Origin: Terriglobia bacterium
GTDB taxonomy: Bacteria; Acidobacteriota; Terriglobia; Acidiferrales; UBA7541
Reading direction: 5' to 3'
Length of the DNA: 36,667 nucleotides
Assembly (NCBI GenBank): GCA_020073375.1
Contig: JAIQFG010000051.1
Coordinates: forward strand, 1 to 36,667
Shown: in pieces, positions 6,953-15,066 of the stretch
How positions within the stretch are numbered: the first letter of the stretch is position 1
Layout of the letters: every line of letters starts with the position of its first letter
Position numbers and translations under genes: made by a program
The notes under the pieces: generated by a model
Databases searched by the model: none
What the model saw: only the letters and a program-made list of their open reading frames with translations
Told to the model about the DNA's origin: nothing

Positions 6953-8155
6953 ATGAGCGGCCGCTCATCCGGCCGAGCCCCTTTGACCGATCTCGTTCGC
7001 AAATTCGATGCCTTGGTGCTGGGAGCCGGAGCGGCGGGACTGCTGTGCGCGATCGAAGCCGGGAAGCGCGGGCGGCGCGTAGCAGTTTTGGAGCGTGGGG
7101 AGCGGCCCGGTAAGAAAATTTTAATTTCCGGCGGCGGCCGGTGCAACTTCACGAATCTGGATTGCCGTCCCGGGAATTTTATTTCCTCAAACGCGCACTT
7201 CGCGAAATCCGCGCTGGCACGGTATACGCCCGCCGATTTCATCGCCCTGGTCGAGAAACACGGCATTGCCTATCATGAGAAAACACTTGGCCAGCTCTTC
7301 TGCGATCATTCGGCGCGCGACATCGCCCGGATGCTCGAAACCGAATGCCAGGCCGCAGGAGTGCAAATCGTCACCGGCTGCGACATCCGCGAGGTCCGCC
7401 GCACGGACGGATTCATCGTCCGCTCCGATTCCGCCGAATTCCACGCCCCGGTCCTGGTGGTGGCCACCGGCGGGCTTTCCATTCCGAAATTGGGAGCCAC
7501 CTCGATGGGCTACGACCTGGCGCGTCAATTCGGCTTGAGTATCCAGCCCACCCGGCCGGCGCTGGTCCCTCTAGTGCTGGGGGAGAAGGACCGCACGGAA
7601 TATTGCGACCTGGCAGGAGTCTCCGCGGAAGTGCTCGCCTCCACCGGCCGTCAGTCGTTCCGCGAAAAAATGCTGATCACGCATCGCGGGCTGAGCGGCC
7701 CGGCCATTCTGCAAATTTCCTCCTATTGGGCGCCCCCTCACCCGATTGAAATCGACCTGGCGCCGGGCCGCGAAGTGTGCGCCGCGATTCTCCGGGCCAA
7801 GACAAGAAATATCGGTGCGGCACGGACCGCACTGCAAGCCGTTCTCCCCAAGCGCCTCGCCGTGCGCTGGCTGGATCTGCACGCGCCGCGGGCCTGGGCC
7901 AACCAGGACCTGCATCAACTGGAGCTGCTGACTCACAAATGGACAATCGAACCGGCCGGCACGGAAGGGTACGAAAAAGCGGAAGTCACCGCGGGCGGCG
8001 TGGACACAGACGAACTATCAAGTAAAACCATGGAAGCGCGAAAAATCCCGGGATTATTTTTTGTCGGCGAAGTGGTCGATGTGACCGGCCAACTGGGCGG
8101 CTTCAACTTTCAATGGGCATGGGCCTCCGGCGCGGCCGCGGGACGCTCTCTATAG
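6953..8155 (+). CDS. HI0933/BaiN-type FAD-dependent flavoprotein
   Basis: The 400-aa product is an NAD(P)/FAD-dependent oxidoreductase of the HI0933 (YhiN/BaiN/RdsA) family. It has the FAD dinucleotide fold at the N-terminus (DALVLGAGAAGLLCAIEAGK), the family signature ISGGGRCNFTNLD (about residues 58-70), a second FAD contact PVLVVATGGLSIPKLGATSM, and the C-terminal FAD loop FFVGEVVDVTGQLGGFNFQW followed by AWASG. The length agrees with the family (about 400). The substrate of most members is unknown; BaiN acts on bile acids, which is not implied here. ATG 6953 gives a 17-residue lead before the Rossmann strand. The ribosome site is weak, so a start a few codons later is possible. Confidence 0.92.
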   Translation: MSGRSSGRAPLTDLVRKFDALVLGAGAAGLLCAIEAGKRGRRVAVLERGERPGKKILISGGGRCNFTNLDCRPGNFISSNAHFAKSALARYTPADFIALVEKHGIAYHEKTLGQLFCDHSARDIARMLETECQAAGVQIVTGCDIREVRRTDGFIVRSDSAEFHAPVLVVATGGLSIPKLGATSMGYDLARQFGLSIQPTRPALVPLVLGEKDRTEYCDLAGVSAEVLASTGRQSFREKMLITHRGLSGPAILQISSYWAPPHPIEIDLAPGREVCAAILRAKTRNIGAARTALQAVLPKRLAVRWLDLHAPRAWANQDLHQLELLTHKWTIEPAGTEGYEKAEVTAGGVDTDELSSKTMEARKIPGLFFVGEVVDVTGQLGGFNFQWAWASGAAAGRSL

Positions 8156-8306
8156 GCACACGGCGAAATCCCTGATTTTCCAACACCTTGCGAAACATCT
8201 CCCCGGCTAACCAATCCGCCCTCTCAAACGTCTTATTGCATGTAGCACAGGACTGGCGCCTTCGGCCCAGAACCTCGATATTTTGCATGGCGGTGAAGGA
8301 GAAACT

Positions 8307-9806
8307 ATGAATTCCAGGTCGTTTTGGAGAAGGCCGCAAGCGATCCTCGTTGCGATGCTTCTTCTGGCAGGAGTGGCGGGGCTGGGCATGGCTCGGGCCG
8401 GCCAGAATTTGTTTTCCCCCGGGTTGCACCCCGCCCTGAAGCTCGCGGACCCTGCCGAGGGCCCCAGCAAGACCGGATTCGCTCCGGTCGTCAAAGGCGT
8501 CCTTCCGGATGTCGTGAATATTTCCACCTCGAAAGTGGTTAAGGCGACGAATCCATTTTCGGGGAACCAGGATGATATTCCGCCTTTCTTCCAGCAGTTT
8601 TTCGGTCAACAGTTCCCGGGCGCGGGCCCCGACGGAAGGCCGCAAAGGCCGCGGGACCAGCGCGAGGACAGCCTCGGTTCCGGCGTGATCGTCAGCCCCG
8701 ACGGATACATCCTCACGAACAACCACGTGATTGACGGCGCCACCGACGTCCGCGTCACGCTGTCCGACAAGCGCCAGTTGACGGCCAAGATCGTCGGCAC
8801 CGATCCCAAGACCGACATCGCCGTCTTGAAGGTCGATGGAAACGATTTCCATGCCATCACCATCGGCGACTCGTCCAAGGTCGAGGTCGGCGATTACGCC
8901 CTGGCCATCGGCGATCCCTTCGGCGTCGGCCAAACCGTCACCATGGGCATCGTCAGCGCCATGAACCGCGGCAACCTGGGCATCGAGGATTACGAGGATT
9001 TCATCCAAACCGACGCGCCCATTAATCCCGGAAATTCCGGCGGCGCGCTGGTCAACGACCGCGGCGAACTTATCGGGATCAACACGGCCATTCTTTCTCA
9101 TGGTTCGGGCGGCAATGAAGGCATCGGATTTGCCGTTCCCGTGAATCTCGCCCGCCAGGTGATGGGCCAAATCCTGGATCACGGCAAGGTAAACCGCGCG
9201 TACCTGGGCATCATGATTCAGGACGTTACCCCGGCGATCGCCAAGGCCATGAACCTCAAAGATATGCAGGGAGTTCTGGTGGGAGACGTCAGCCCCAACG
9301 GTCCGGCCAAGAAGAGCGGGATCCAGCGAGGCGACGTCATCACCGAACTCAACGGCAAACCCGTTCCCGACAGCCGTACCTTGCGGATGAGCATTTCCAT
9401 GATGAATCCGGATTCCACCGTCAAACTGAAGCTGCTGCGAAACGGCACACCCACTGACGCAACCGTAACGCTGGGCACTTTGCCGGCTGCGCAGGAAGAG
9501 GCCAAAGCCGAAGAGAAGGGTTCGGAGGGCGCACTGGAAGGAGTGACCCTGCAGAATCTCGACTCGGATACGGCCAGGCAGTTGGGGTTGCCCGCGTCAA
9601 CCAGCGGAGTCGTCGTCACCGACATCGCTCCGTCCAGCCCCGTCGCGGCGTCGGGCTTGAACCGGGGAGACGTGATTCAGGAAGTCAATCACGAACCGGT
9701 GAAAAGCGTGGCGCAGGCTGAAGTGGCGATTCGCAAGGCCGGCTCGAACGTCCTGTTACTCGTGAACCGCAAGGGAAACACCATGTTCATCGGCATCGCC
9801 AAGTAA
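8307..9806 (+). CDS. HtrA/DegQ-type serine protease with two PDZ domains
   Basis: This 499-aa Do-family protease degrades or refolds damaged envelope proteins. ATG 8307 has GAAGGAG about 7 nt upstream; the in-frame TTG at 8283 is less likely. A signal/anchor (ILVAMLLLAGVAGLGMA) is followed by the trypsin-like domain with His140 (ILTNNHVIDGA), Asp170 (DPKTDIAVLKV) and Ser244 (NPGNSGGALVN). PDZ1 covers about residues 270-365 (YLGIMIQDVTPAIAKAMNLK) and PDZ2 about 405-495 (LGLPASTSGVVVTDIAPSSP). The LA loop is Pro/Gln/Phe-rich (FFQQFFGQQFPGAGPDG). The order and length match DegP/DegQ. The gene stands alone and ends in an intrinsic terminator. Confidence 0.97.
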   Translation: MNSRSFWRRPQAILVAMLLLAGVAGLGMARAGQNLFSPGLHPALKLADPAEGPSKTGFAPVVKGVLPDVVNISTSKVVKATNPFSGNQDDIPPFFQQFFGQQFPGAGPDGRPQRPRDQREDSLGSGVIVSPDGYILTNNHVIDGATDVRVTLSDKRQLTAKIVGTDPKTDIAVLKVDGNDFHAITIGDSSKVEVGDYALAIGDPFGVGQTVTMGIVSAMNRGNLGIEDYEDFIQTDAPINPGNSGGALVNDRGELIGINTAILSHGSGGNEGIGFAVPVNLARQVMGQILDHGKVNRAYLGIMIQDVTPAIAKAMNLKDMQGVLVGDVSPNGPAKKSGIQRGDVITELNGKPVPDSRTLRMSISMMNPDSTVKLKLLRNGTPTDATVTLGTLPAAQEEAKAEEKGSEGALEGVTLQNLDSDTARQLGLPASTSGVVVTDIAPSSPVAASGLNRGDVIQEVNHEPVKSVAQAEVAIRKAGSNVLLLVNRKGNTMFIGIAK

Positions 9807-9811
9807 GAGGC

Positions 9812-9838
9812 GCGCCACTTTCCTGGCGCTTGTTTTTT
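9812..9838 (+). terminator. Intrinsic terminator of the HtrA gene
   Basis: GCGCCA (9812-9817) pairs with TGGCGC (9824-9829) around a 6-nt loop, followed by TTGTTTTTT. It lies 6 nt after the stop codon. Confidence 0.85.
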
Positions 9839-9844
9839 CCATGC

Positions 9845-9870
9845 AGGGGCACGGCAATGCCGTGCCCCTA
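9845..9870. repeat. Intergenic palindrome, GGGGCACGGCA type
   Basis: GGGGCACGGCA (9846-9856) and TGCCGTGCCCC (9858-9868) are perfect arms around one base, followed by TA and CTTTTTT. Nearly the same sequence occurs at 21886-21911, and a longer relative at 33810-33844. The T-run after it could end transcription. Confidence 0.9.
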
Positions 9871-9947
9871 CTTTTTTGCCCGCAACGCTGCGCCGCTAGT
9901 TCTCATCCAACAACCTGAATAGTTTCGTGCGCACCTGAGTCTGCCCA

Positions 9948-10274
9948 ATGCGTTTCCTGCTGAAACGAATATTGATCGCTGTTGCCGTCTTGCTCGCCGC
10001 GGCCTATGTCTATGACTATTTCTCCGTTCGCCATCGCATGGCTGCGCAAAAGCAGGGCGATCCGTTCGATGCGGTGACTTACCCGCACCTGCTGGCCATT
10101 CCTCAAAAAGGCAATCGCGTCGAGTACGCCCTCGACGCGCAATCGCCAATGATGACCGAACCCTGCGTCCATTCCCTGTTTCCGCATGACGGCTACTCCC
10201 CCTGCTGGTACGTCACGCGAAAAGCGGCGCGGCCGACGCCCATGTTCCTGGTGGTTTCCGCGTGGCCGTTGTAG
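9948..10274 (+). CDS. Small membrane-anchored protein, unknown function
   Basis: The 108-aa product has one N-terminal membrane helix (RILIAVAVLLAAAYVYDYF, about residues 7-25) and an outer domain with the motif CVHSLFPHDGYSPCWYVTRK, whose two Cys could form a disulfide. I recall similar CVHSLFPH..YSPCWY proteins in Acidobacteriota, but no function. Composition fits a real gene. The stop codon TAG (10272-10274) is supplied by the GTAG of an intergenic repeat, so the last residues (PMFLVVSAWPL) may be a read-on tail created when the repeat arrived. The ribosome site is weak (TGAG). Confidence 0.75.
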   Translation: MRFLLKRILIAVAVLLAAAYVYDYFSVRHRMAAQKQGDPFDAVTYPHLLAIPQKGNRVEYALDAQSPMMTEPCVHSLFPHDGYSPCWYVTRKAARPTPMFLVVSAWPL

Positions 10275-10351
10275 GACAGACAATCTTGTCTGTCCGGTTT
10301 GATGCGCAACGGTGAGAATCTAGACCGGACAGACAAGAGTGCCTGTCCTAC
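10271..10351. repeat. Inverted pair of GTAGGACAG repeats
   Basis: Positions 10271-10298 (starting GTAGGACAGACAATC) and 10324-10351 (ending GCCTGTCCTAC) are inverted copies that differ at 2 of 28 positions. Each copy also folds on itself (GACAGAC/GTCTGTC). The 10352-10651 stretch after it holds no gene that I can support. Confidence 0.9.
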
Positions 10352-10651
10352 CAAATCCATTTCCGCTGACATCGTTTCGCACCGCTTTTCCGTCCGGTCG
10401 AGGAACAACGTAAAAAAACTCAAGCCGCTTGCCGCCTTCCTCATTTTCTTTCTTGGTTGTCGTTTGCCCGCGCACTCGCCGTCGTTTTGGAGCATTGCAT
10501 ATGGCCGAAGGCGGGTGTAGGTTAGGTTCACCTGGAAAGTCTCCGTGGAAATTCCGACCGAAACGAGACGCCAAGAAAATGCCTCGCCTGAGCCTGGAAG
10601 CCATGGGCACTTTGAACTCAAGACCAGCATTGATACGTTCGGAGGAATTCG

Positions 10652-11947
10652 ATGCGCAAACGAATTGCAGTCATGGTGGCATTTGTTTTTGGTTTCCTGA
10701 TGCTTTTTGTGTTCGGCGGCAAACTCGCGCCGGTGCAGGGCCAGCCGCAGTCCTCGGACACGGCCGCGCGCTTGCCGGACAAGGGCGGACAGGAACAAAG
10801 CGGACAATATGAAGTCGTTCGCGACTGGCCAAAGGCGTTGACGGCATTGCCGGGCCATGAAAAATGGACTTGGGGATCGCCGGAAGGCATCTTCGCGGAG
10901 AATCCAAACCGGATTTACGTTGTGGAACGCGGCGAGTTGCCGTTTTTGACGCGCATGAAAAATACGCCCATTCCGCAATTCGGGCCAAGCCTTTCTTTCC
11001 CCGTGAACCAAGCGCCCATGCGCAACGCCTCGCAGGGGCCGGTGGCCGCCGCGCCGGGCGAAGGCGGCACCGGTGAGACTCCGGGCGGGCCGGGCTTTTT
11101 GGGCAAGGATGGAATCGATTACCGCTGGGAGCATGTCTTCCTGATTCTGGACCGCGAGGGAAATATCGTCGAAAACTTGTCGCAATGGGACAAAATGTTC
11201 AAACGCCCGCACGCCGTCTATATCAACCCGTACGATCCGGAGAAGCATGTGTGGGTGGTGGAAGACGCGCGCTGCCAGGTCTATGAATTCACCAACGACG
11301 GAAAAAAATTGGTCATGACGCTCGGCACGGCCAACGAGCCGGGCGCCGACGCCAAACACTTCAACCGGCCGACCTTCCTGGCATGGCTCCCCGACGGCAC
11401 CATGTTCGTCGCCGACGGTTACAACGGCACGCGCGTTGCGAAGTTCGACAAGAGCGGCGAGTTCCTTCTGGATTGGGGCAAGAAGGGTGATCTGGGCAAG
11501 GAGACGCGCCCCGGCTACTTCAATAGCGTCCACGGCATCGCCGTGGACCCAGTCACGCGGCGTGTTTTCGTGAATGACAGGGAGAACCACCGCATTCAGG
11601 TGTTCGATGAAAACGGAAAGTATCTCGATGAGTGGCGCACCGGCGATCCGCCGTCCCACGTCTACAGCATCTACATCGGCGCAGACCACAGGTATTTGTG
11701 GGGGGCGGATTCCGGTACCTGGAAGATGATCAAGTGGGACTTGAACGGAAAATTCCAGTACTCGTTTGGCTATCAGGGCGATGCTCCGGGCGCGTTCTGG
11801 GGCGTGCACCAATTCTCGGTGGACCAGGACGGCAACCTGTACGTTGCCGAAGTCTCCGCCGGGCGCGTGCAGAAGTTCCGGCCCATGCAGGGAGCCGATC
11901 CCGCAAAACTCATCGGCAAGCCGGAATACGTGGCCTGGAAAGATTGA
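10652..11947 (+). CDS. Exported NHL-repeat beta-propeller protein
   Basis: The 431-aa product has an N-terminal signal or anchor (VMVAFVFGFLMLFVFGGK) and then a propeller made of NHL-like blades: RPTFLAWLPDGTMFVADGYN, SVHGIAVDPVTRRVFVNDRE followed by NHRIQVFDENGKYLDEW, and HQFSVDQDGNLYVAEVSAGR. The pattern V.D...HRIQVFD.NGK is typical of six-bladed NHL/peptidyl-alpha-hydroxyglycine lyase-like propellers. No catalytic residues of the lyase can be assigned safely, so a binding role is equally possible. ATG 10652 has GGAGGAATTC upstream. A Gly-rich insert (APGEGGTGETPGGPG, about residues 133-147) interrupts the first blades. It ends with a strong terminator and appears to be transcribed alone. 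Confidence 0.88.
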   Translation: MRKRIAVMVAFVFGFLMLFVFGGKLAPVQGQPQSSDTAARLPDKGGQEQSGQYEVVRDWPKALTALPGHEKWTWGSPEGIFAENPNRIYVVERGELPFLTRMKNTPIPQFGPSLSFPVNQAPMRNASQGPVAAAPGEGGTGETPGGPGFLGKDGIDYRWEHVFLILDREGNIVENLSQWDKMFKRPHAVYINPYDPEKHVWVVEDARCQVYEFTNDGKKLVMTLGTANEPGADAKHFNRPTFLAWLPDGTMFVADGYNGTRVAKFDKSGEFLLDWGKKGDLGKETRPGYFNSVHGIAVDPVTRRVFVNDRENHRIQVFDENGKYLDEWRTGDPPSHVYSIYIGADHRYLWGADSGTWKMIKWDLNGKFQYSFGYQGDAPGAFWGVHQFSVDQDGNLYVAEVSAGRVQKFRPMQGADPAKLIGKPEYVAWKD

Positions 11948-12019
11948 CGCGGTCCGAAGTCCGGCCCTCACTTCGGGTTTCTGCCGTAAGGCACGCAAGA
12001 CAATCGGCTTGAATTTCCA

Positions 12020-12060
12020 GGAAGCCGTGGCCGCAATATCGCCACGGCTTCCTGCTTTTT
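12020..12060 (+). terminator. Intrinsic terminator of the NHL propeller gene
   Basis: GGAAGCCGTGGC (12020-12031) pairs perfectly with GCCACGGCTTCC (12041-12052) around a 9-nt loop, followed by TGCTTTTT. Confidence 0.9.
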
Positions 12061-12130
12061 GCGGGCGCGGCTATGCAGTTGGGACTGCGCCCACCATTGC
12101 GATTACAATTGGCCTGGAGGCCTAGACCCG

Positions 12131-12547
12131 ATGAACTGGTTGATTTGGGCGTTGCTTTCCGCATTTTTCGCGGGCTTGACGGCGGTGCTCGCCAAAGTGG
12201 GCGTGCAGGAAATCGATTCCAACATGGCCACGGCGATCCGCACGGTCGTGATTCTGGTTTTTGCCTGGGCCGTCGCGCTGGTCACCGATCACCAGCCGTT
12301 CTCTGATATCGCCCGGCGCACCTGGATTTTTCTGATTCTTTCGGGAATCGCCACGGGCCTTTCGTGGCTTTGTTATTTTCGCGCCCTGCAACTCGGGCAG
12401 GTTTCCCGCGTCGCTCCCATCGATAAGCTCAGCGTGGTCATCGCCATCGCCCTGGCAGCAATTTTTCTGCGCGAGCACCTGACTTGGCATCACTATGTCG
12501 GCGGGGCATTCATATTTGCTGGAGCCGTGGTCCTGGCCTATGCGTGA
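12131..12547 (+). CDS. Single-domain EamA (DMT superfamily) transporter
   Basis: The 138-aa product is one EamA unit with five hydrophobic helices: LIWALLSAFFAGLTAVLAKV, TVVILVFAWAVALVT, TWIFLILSGIATGLSWLCYF, VVIAIALAAIFL and YVGGAFIFAGAVVLAYA. It holds the motifs FRALQLGQVSRVAPIDKLSV and LREHLTWHHYVGG usual in this small subgroup. Full-length DMT carriers have two such units (about 300 aa), so this form should act as a dimer. The substrate cannot be read from the sequence. GGAGG lies 10 nt before ATG 12131. Confidence 0.92.
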   Translation: MNWLIWALLSAFFAGLTAVLAKVGVQEIDSNMATAIRTVVILVFAWAVALVTDHQPFSDIARRTWIFLILSGIATGLSWLCYFRALQLGQVSRVAPIDKLSVVIAIALAAIFLREHLTWHHYVGGAFIFAGAVVLAYA

Positions 12548-12729
12548 AGCAGAGGGAAAAAATATTCCACTATTTACCAAGTAACACACCCCACTGGAAG
12601 CAATCGCAGGACCAAGACACGCGCGTCATCAGGTTTTCATCCGGCAATAATTCGCGTTTCCCTACCATTACTGCGCAACTATTTCCAGGCCTTCGTGTTT
12701 CTATCAGATAATCGGGGAAAAACGTTATG

Positions 12730-12767
12730 GGGGCCGTGCCCCAAGCCTGGGCGGGACGCCCGCTTGG
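12730..12767 (+). repeat. Two hairpins in the leader of the DUF4382 lipoprotein gene
   Basis: GGGGC-CGT-GCCCC (12730-12742) is followed by CCAAGC...GCTTGG (12741-12767) enclosing GGGCG-GGA-CGCCC. The GGCGGGACGCC core also appears in the palindromes at 17602-17630 and 17820-17854, so this is probably the same repeat family rather than a riboswitch. It ends 42 bp before the gene. Confidence 0.7.
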
Positions 12768-12809
12768 CGCAAACAAACGCGACCGCTCCATTCTTGGAGG
12801 AGAACGAAA

Positions 12810-14777
12810 ATGAATTCCAGAAATCTACGCCTGACCCTTGGATTTCTCTTGGCCGCTTTCCCGATGCTGCTGGCCGGCTGCGGCTCGAACTACACCTCGA
12901 CGGGCATCACCGGCGGGACGCAAAACGGCACCGTCGCCTTGATGGTCAGCGACGCCTCGACTGAAGATTGGGCCACCATTGGCGTCAAGATCCTGTCGAT
13001 TGCGCTAGTGCCGCAGGGCGGCGGGAGCAATGTGACCGTGTACACCGCGCCGACTCCAGCTCCGATGATCAACCTGGTGCAACTCGACCAGCTCGCCGAG
13101 GTTCTGGAAAACGCCACGGTTCCGGTAGGCACCTACACCGGCGCCGTGATCACCATCAGCGGCAATCCAAGCGACGTTCAGCTGACGACCTCGGCCGATC
13201 CGTCTTCAGGCTTGCTCGCTCTTTCCGGTGCGTCCGCGAACGTACCCTCGAACCAGATTCAAGTGCAGGGCACGTCGGGAAATTCGGGGAGTTTGACCGC
13301 AACCGTCAACGTAACCTTCGATTCCCCTCTGGTGGTCACGGCCAACGGGTCCAACGCACTCGACCTGGAATTCGATCTCTCGCATCCCGCTTTTATCGTG
13401 GGGCACCTGGGCGCCGGAGGAACAGTTTGGGGAATCAACTTTAGAGGCCCGCTGCGCCATCACCCTATTCCGGACCTCACCAGATTCCTGCTGCGCGACA
13501 TTTACGGCACCGTGACCTCGGTGAATTCCGACGGTTCGCTGACCATCACGCGCGATTTCCCGATGGAGCCAGCTGCCGCTTCGCCGGTGTCGGAAAGCGT
13601 GATCTCGACCACTCACGCGCTCACGATTTTCCCGGACTCCACCAACGGAACGCTTTTCTATGACGTGGACGCCAAAACCAAACAGACCATCAACACCTAC
13701 GCCACCGTCGCAACCGACCTAACCGCCGGAAAATTCGTTCGCATCACCGCGCGCTTTCAGACCGGCGGCACGCTGGTCGCCGTGCGGACCTGGACCAGCA
13801 CCACGTTCGGCCACATCTTCGTGAGCCCTGAAGGCCACGTGCTTCACGTGAATACCACGACAAACGTAATCGACGTGGAGAACGAGGATGGACACCCCGT
13901 GCACCTGTCGGTGGACGCCAACACCTTGTTCTTCTCCGGAACCACGCAGATTGGCCAGGGCACGTCGTTCCTCACGAACCTGGAACGCGGCTTCAAGATT
14001 CACGCCAGCGTCGCCGATCCCCTGGCCGTTCCACTCGTCGCGAGCACGATCGACATTGAAATCGCGCGCTATGACGGCGTGATTTCCGGTGCGAATGTGA
14101 ACGGCTTCACCTACACACGAAGTTTCCCGACGGCGAGGGACAGCTACATGGTCACCTTGCCCTACATTGCTCCGGGCACCGCGAACGGCAAGGATCCCAT
14201 CTCCGGCAACGCGATCACTGGCTTCAAGTGGTGGAATTTCACATTCCCCACCATCGTTGACAGCGATGCGGCCGGAGGGACCGACGCCAACGCCATCAAC
14301 GATTTCATCAACGCCACCAGCGGCACGGCATCGTTTGGCGGCACCGCGCTTCCGATTACGGCCACCGGCAGCACATACGCAAAATGGGGTGACGCGTCCG
14401 CGCTCAACGGCTGGTCGGCGCCCTGGACCGTGCTGATCCCCACGCCGATTCAGCTGGCGACCACCGCGCAAGGTTACAGTGATGGCAGCCCCAACGGCAC
14501 CATCACCATCACCGCGCCCCTGGGCACAAAGGCGGTGACCGTGAACATGAGCACGGTTGGGGGATCTGCTACGCTGGTCTACCAGATCACTCGGACCGGC
14601 ACCGTCGTGACCGTCACTCCGGAAGACATCACCACTGCGCAGGGAAAAAGCGACGTCACCACGAACCTGAAGAGTGGCACGCCCGTGGAAGTCGACGGCT
14701 TGCCTCAGCCCGACGGCACGATCAAGGCCTACGTCGTCCTCTACTACATAGGAGTCAGACCGACCGCGGTTGATTAG
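12810..14777 (+). CDS. DUF4382-domain lipoprotein
   Basis: The 655-aa product is an outer-surface or periplasmic lipoprotein: signal segment LTLGFLLAAFPMLLAGCGSN with the lipobox LAGC (Cys ~24). Residues ~38-210 match the DUF4382 pattern (GTVALMVSDASTEDWATIGV, then KILSIALVPQGG, LVQLDQLAEVLENATVPVGT, DLEFDLSHPAFIV). The remainder repeats beta-rich units of the form I.G.V....DG.LTI......FPDS, close to DUF5666-type barrels (about residues 230-330 and 330-410), and has a Ser/Thr/Gly-rich C-terminus. GGAGGAG lies about 7 nt before ATG 12810. Its function is unknown; proteins like this are numerous in Acidobacteriota. A strong terminator follows. Confidence 0.88.
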   Translation: MNSRNLRLTLGFLLAAFPMLLAGCGSNYTSTGITGGTQNGTVALMVSDASTEDWATIGVKILSIALVPQGGGSNVTVYTAPTPAPMINLVQLDQLAEVLENATVPVGTYTGAVITISGNPSDVQLTTSADPSSGLLALSGASANVPSNQIQVQGTSGNSGSLTATVNVTFDSPLVVTANGSNALDLEFDLSHPAFIVGHLGAGGTVWGINFRGPLRHHPIPDLTRFLLRDIYGTVTSVNSDGSLTITRDFPMEPAAASPVSESVISTTHALTIFPDSTNGTLFYDVDAKTKQTINTYATVATDLTAGKFVRITARFQTGGTLVAVRTWTSTTFGHIFVSPEGHVLHVNTTTNVIDVENEDGHPVHLSVDANTLFFSGTTQIGQGTSFLTNLERGFKIHASVADPLAVPLVASTIDIEIARYDGVISGANVNGFTYTRSFPTARDSYMVTLPYIAPGTANGKDPISGNAITGFKWWNFTFPTIVDSDAAGGTDANAINDFINATSGTASFGGTALPITATGSTYAKWGDASALNGWSAPWTVLIPTPIQLATTAQGYSDGSPNGTITITAPLGTKAVTVNMSTVGGSATLVYQITRTGTVVTVTPEDITTAQGKSDVTTNLKSGTPVEVDGLPQPDGTIKAYVVLYYIGVRPTAVD

Positions 14778-14828
14778 GGCTTGCGATTTCGGCATGACCT
14801 TCGATTGCTGGGGGCATGATTGAGAAAA

Positions 14829-14870
14829 CCACGGGACGCTCGCTTTGGCGGGCGTCCCGTGGTGCTTTTA
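14829..14870 (+). terminator. Intrinsic terminator of the DUF4382 gene
   Basis: CCACGGGACGCTCGC (14829-14843) pairs with 14848-14862 with one T-G wobble, around the loop TTTG, then TGCTTTTA. Positions 14863-15066 otherwise hold the repeat pair and no gene. Confidence 0.88.
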
Positions 14871-14871
14871 A

Positions 14872-14972
14872 GTAGCACAGGCACTCTTGCCTGTGTGGTT
14901 TTTGCGAGTGGAATTGAATCGGTGGTGTATTTGGAGATTACAAACCCACACAGCCAGGAGTGGCTGTGCTAC
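14872..14972. repeat. Inverted pair of GTAGCACAG repeats
   Basis: Left copy 14872-14901 (GTAGCACAGGCACTCTTGCC...) and right copy 14942-14972 (ending GGCTGTGCTAC) are inverted relative to each other, with 40 bp between. The inner stem bases differ between copies but each stem remains paired (AGGCA/TGCCT against AGCCA/TGGCT). Confidence 0.9.
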
Positions 14973-15066
14973 TGAAATTCCCTATCAGGTGCCTTGCGCG
15001 GTAGCACCATTTCAACGTCCTGTAAATTTCGAAAAACAATTCTCTGCAAGGTCACGCAAGAGATAT

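Noticed and set aside
6622..7266. N-terminal extension of the secreted protein before the phosphorylase
   Set aside because: It would overlap the start of the flavoprotein gene and place the signal peptide in mid-protein; GTG 6621 has a good ribosome site.
10193..11998. 601-codon minus-strand frame
   Set aside because: Antisense to the NHL propeller gene and running through the inverted repeat pair.
12730..12767. Possible riboswitch (c-di-GMP type) before the DUF4382 gene
   Set aside because: The conserved GEMM bases (CACGCACAGGGCAAACC and GGGACGCAAAGCC) are absent; the GGCGGGACGCC core matches the local repeat family instead.
13719..14795. 358-codon minus-strand frame
   Set aside because: Shadow of the DUF4382 lipoprotein; Arg/Gly/Asp-rich with no motif.
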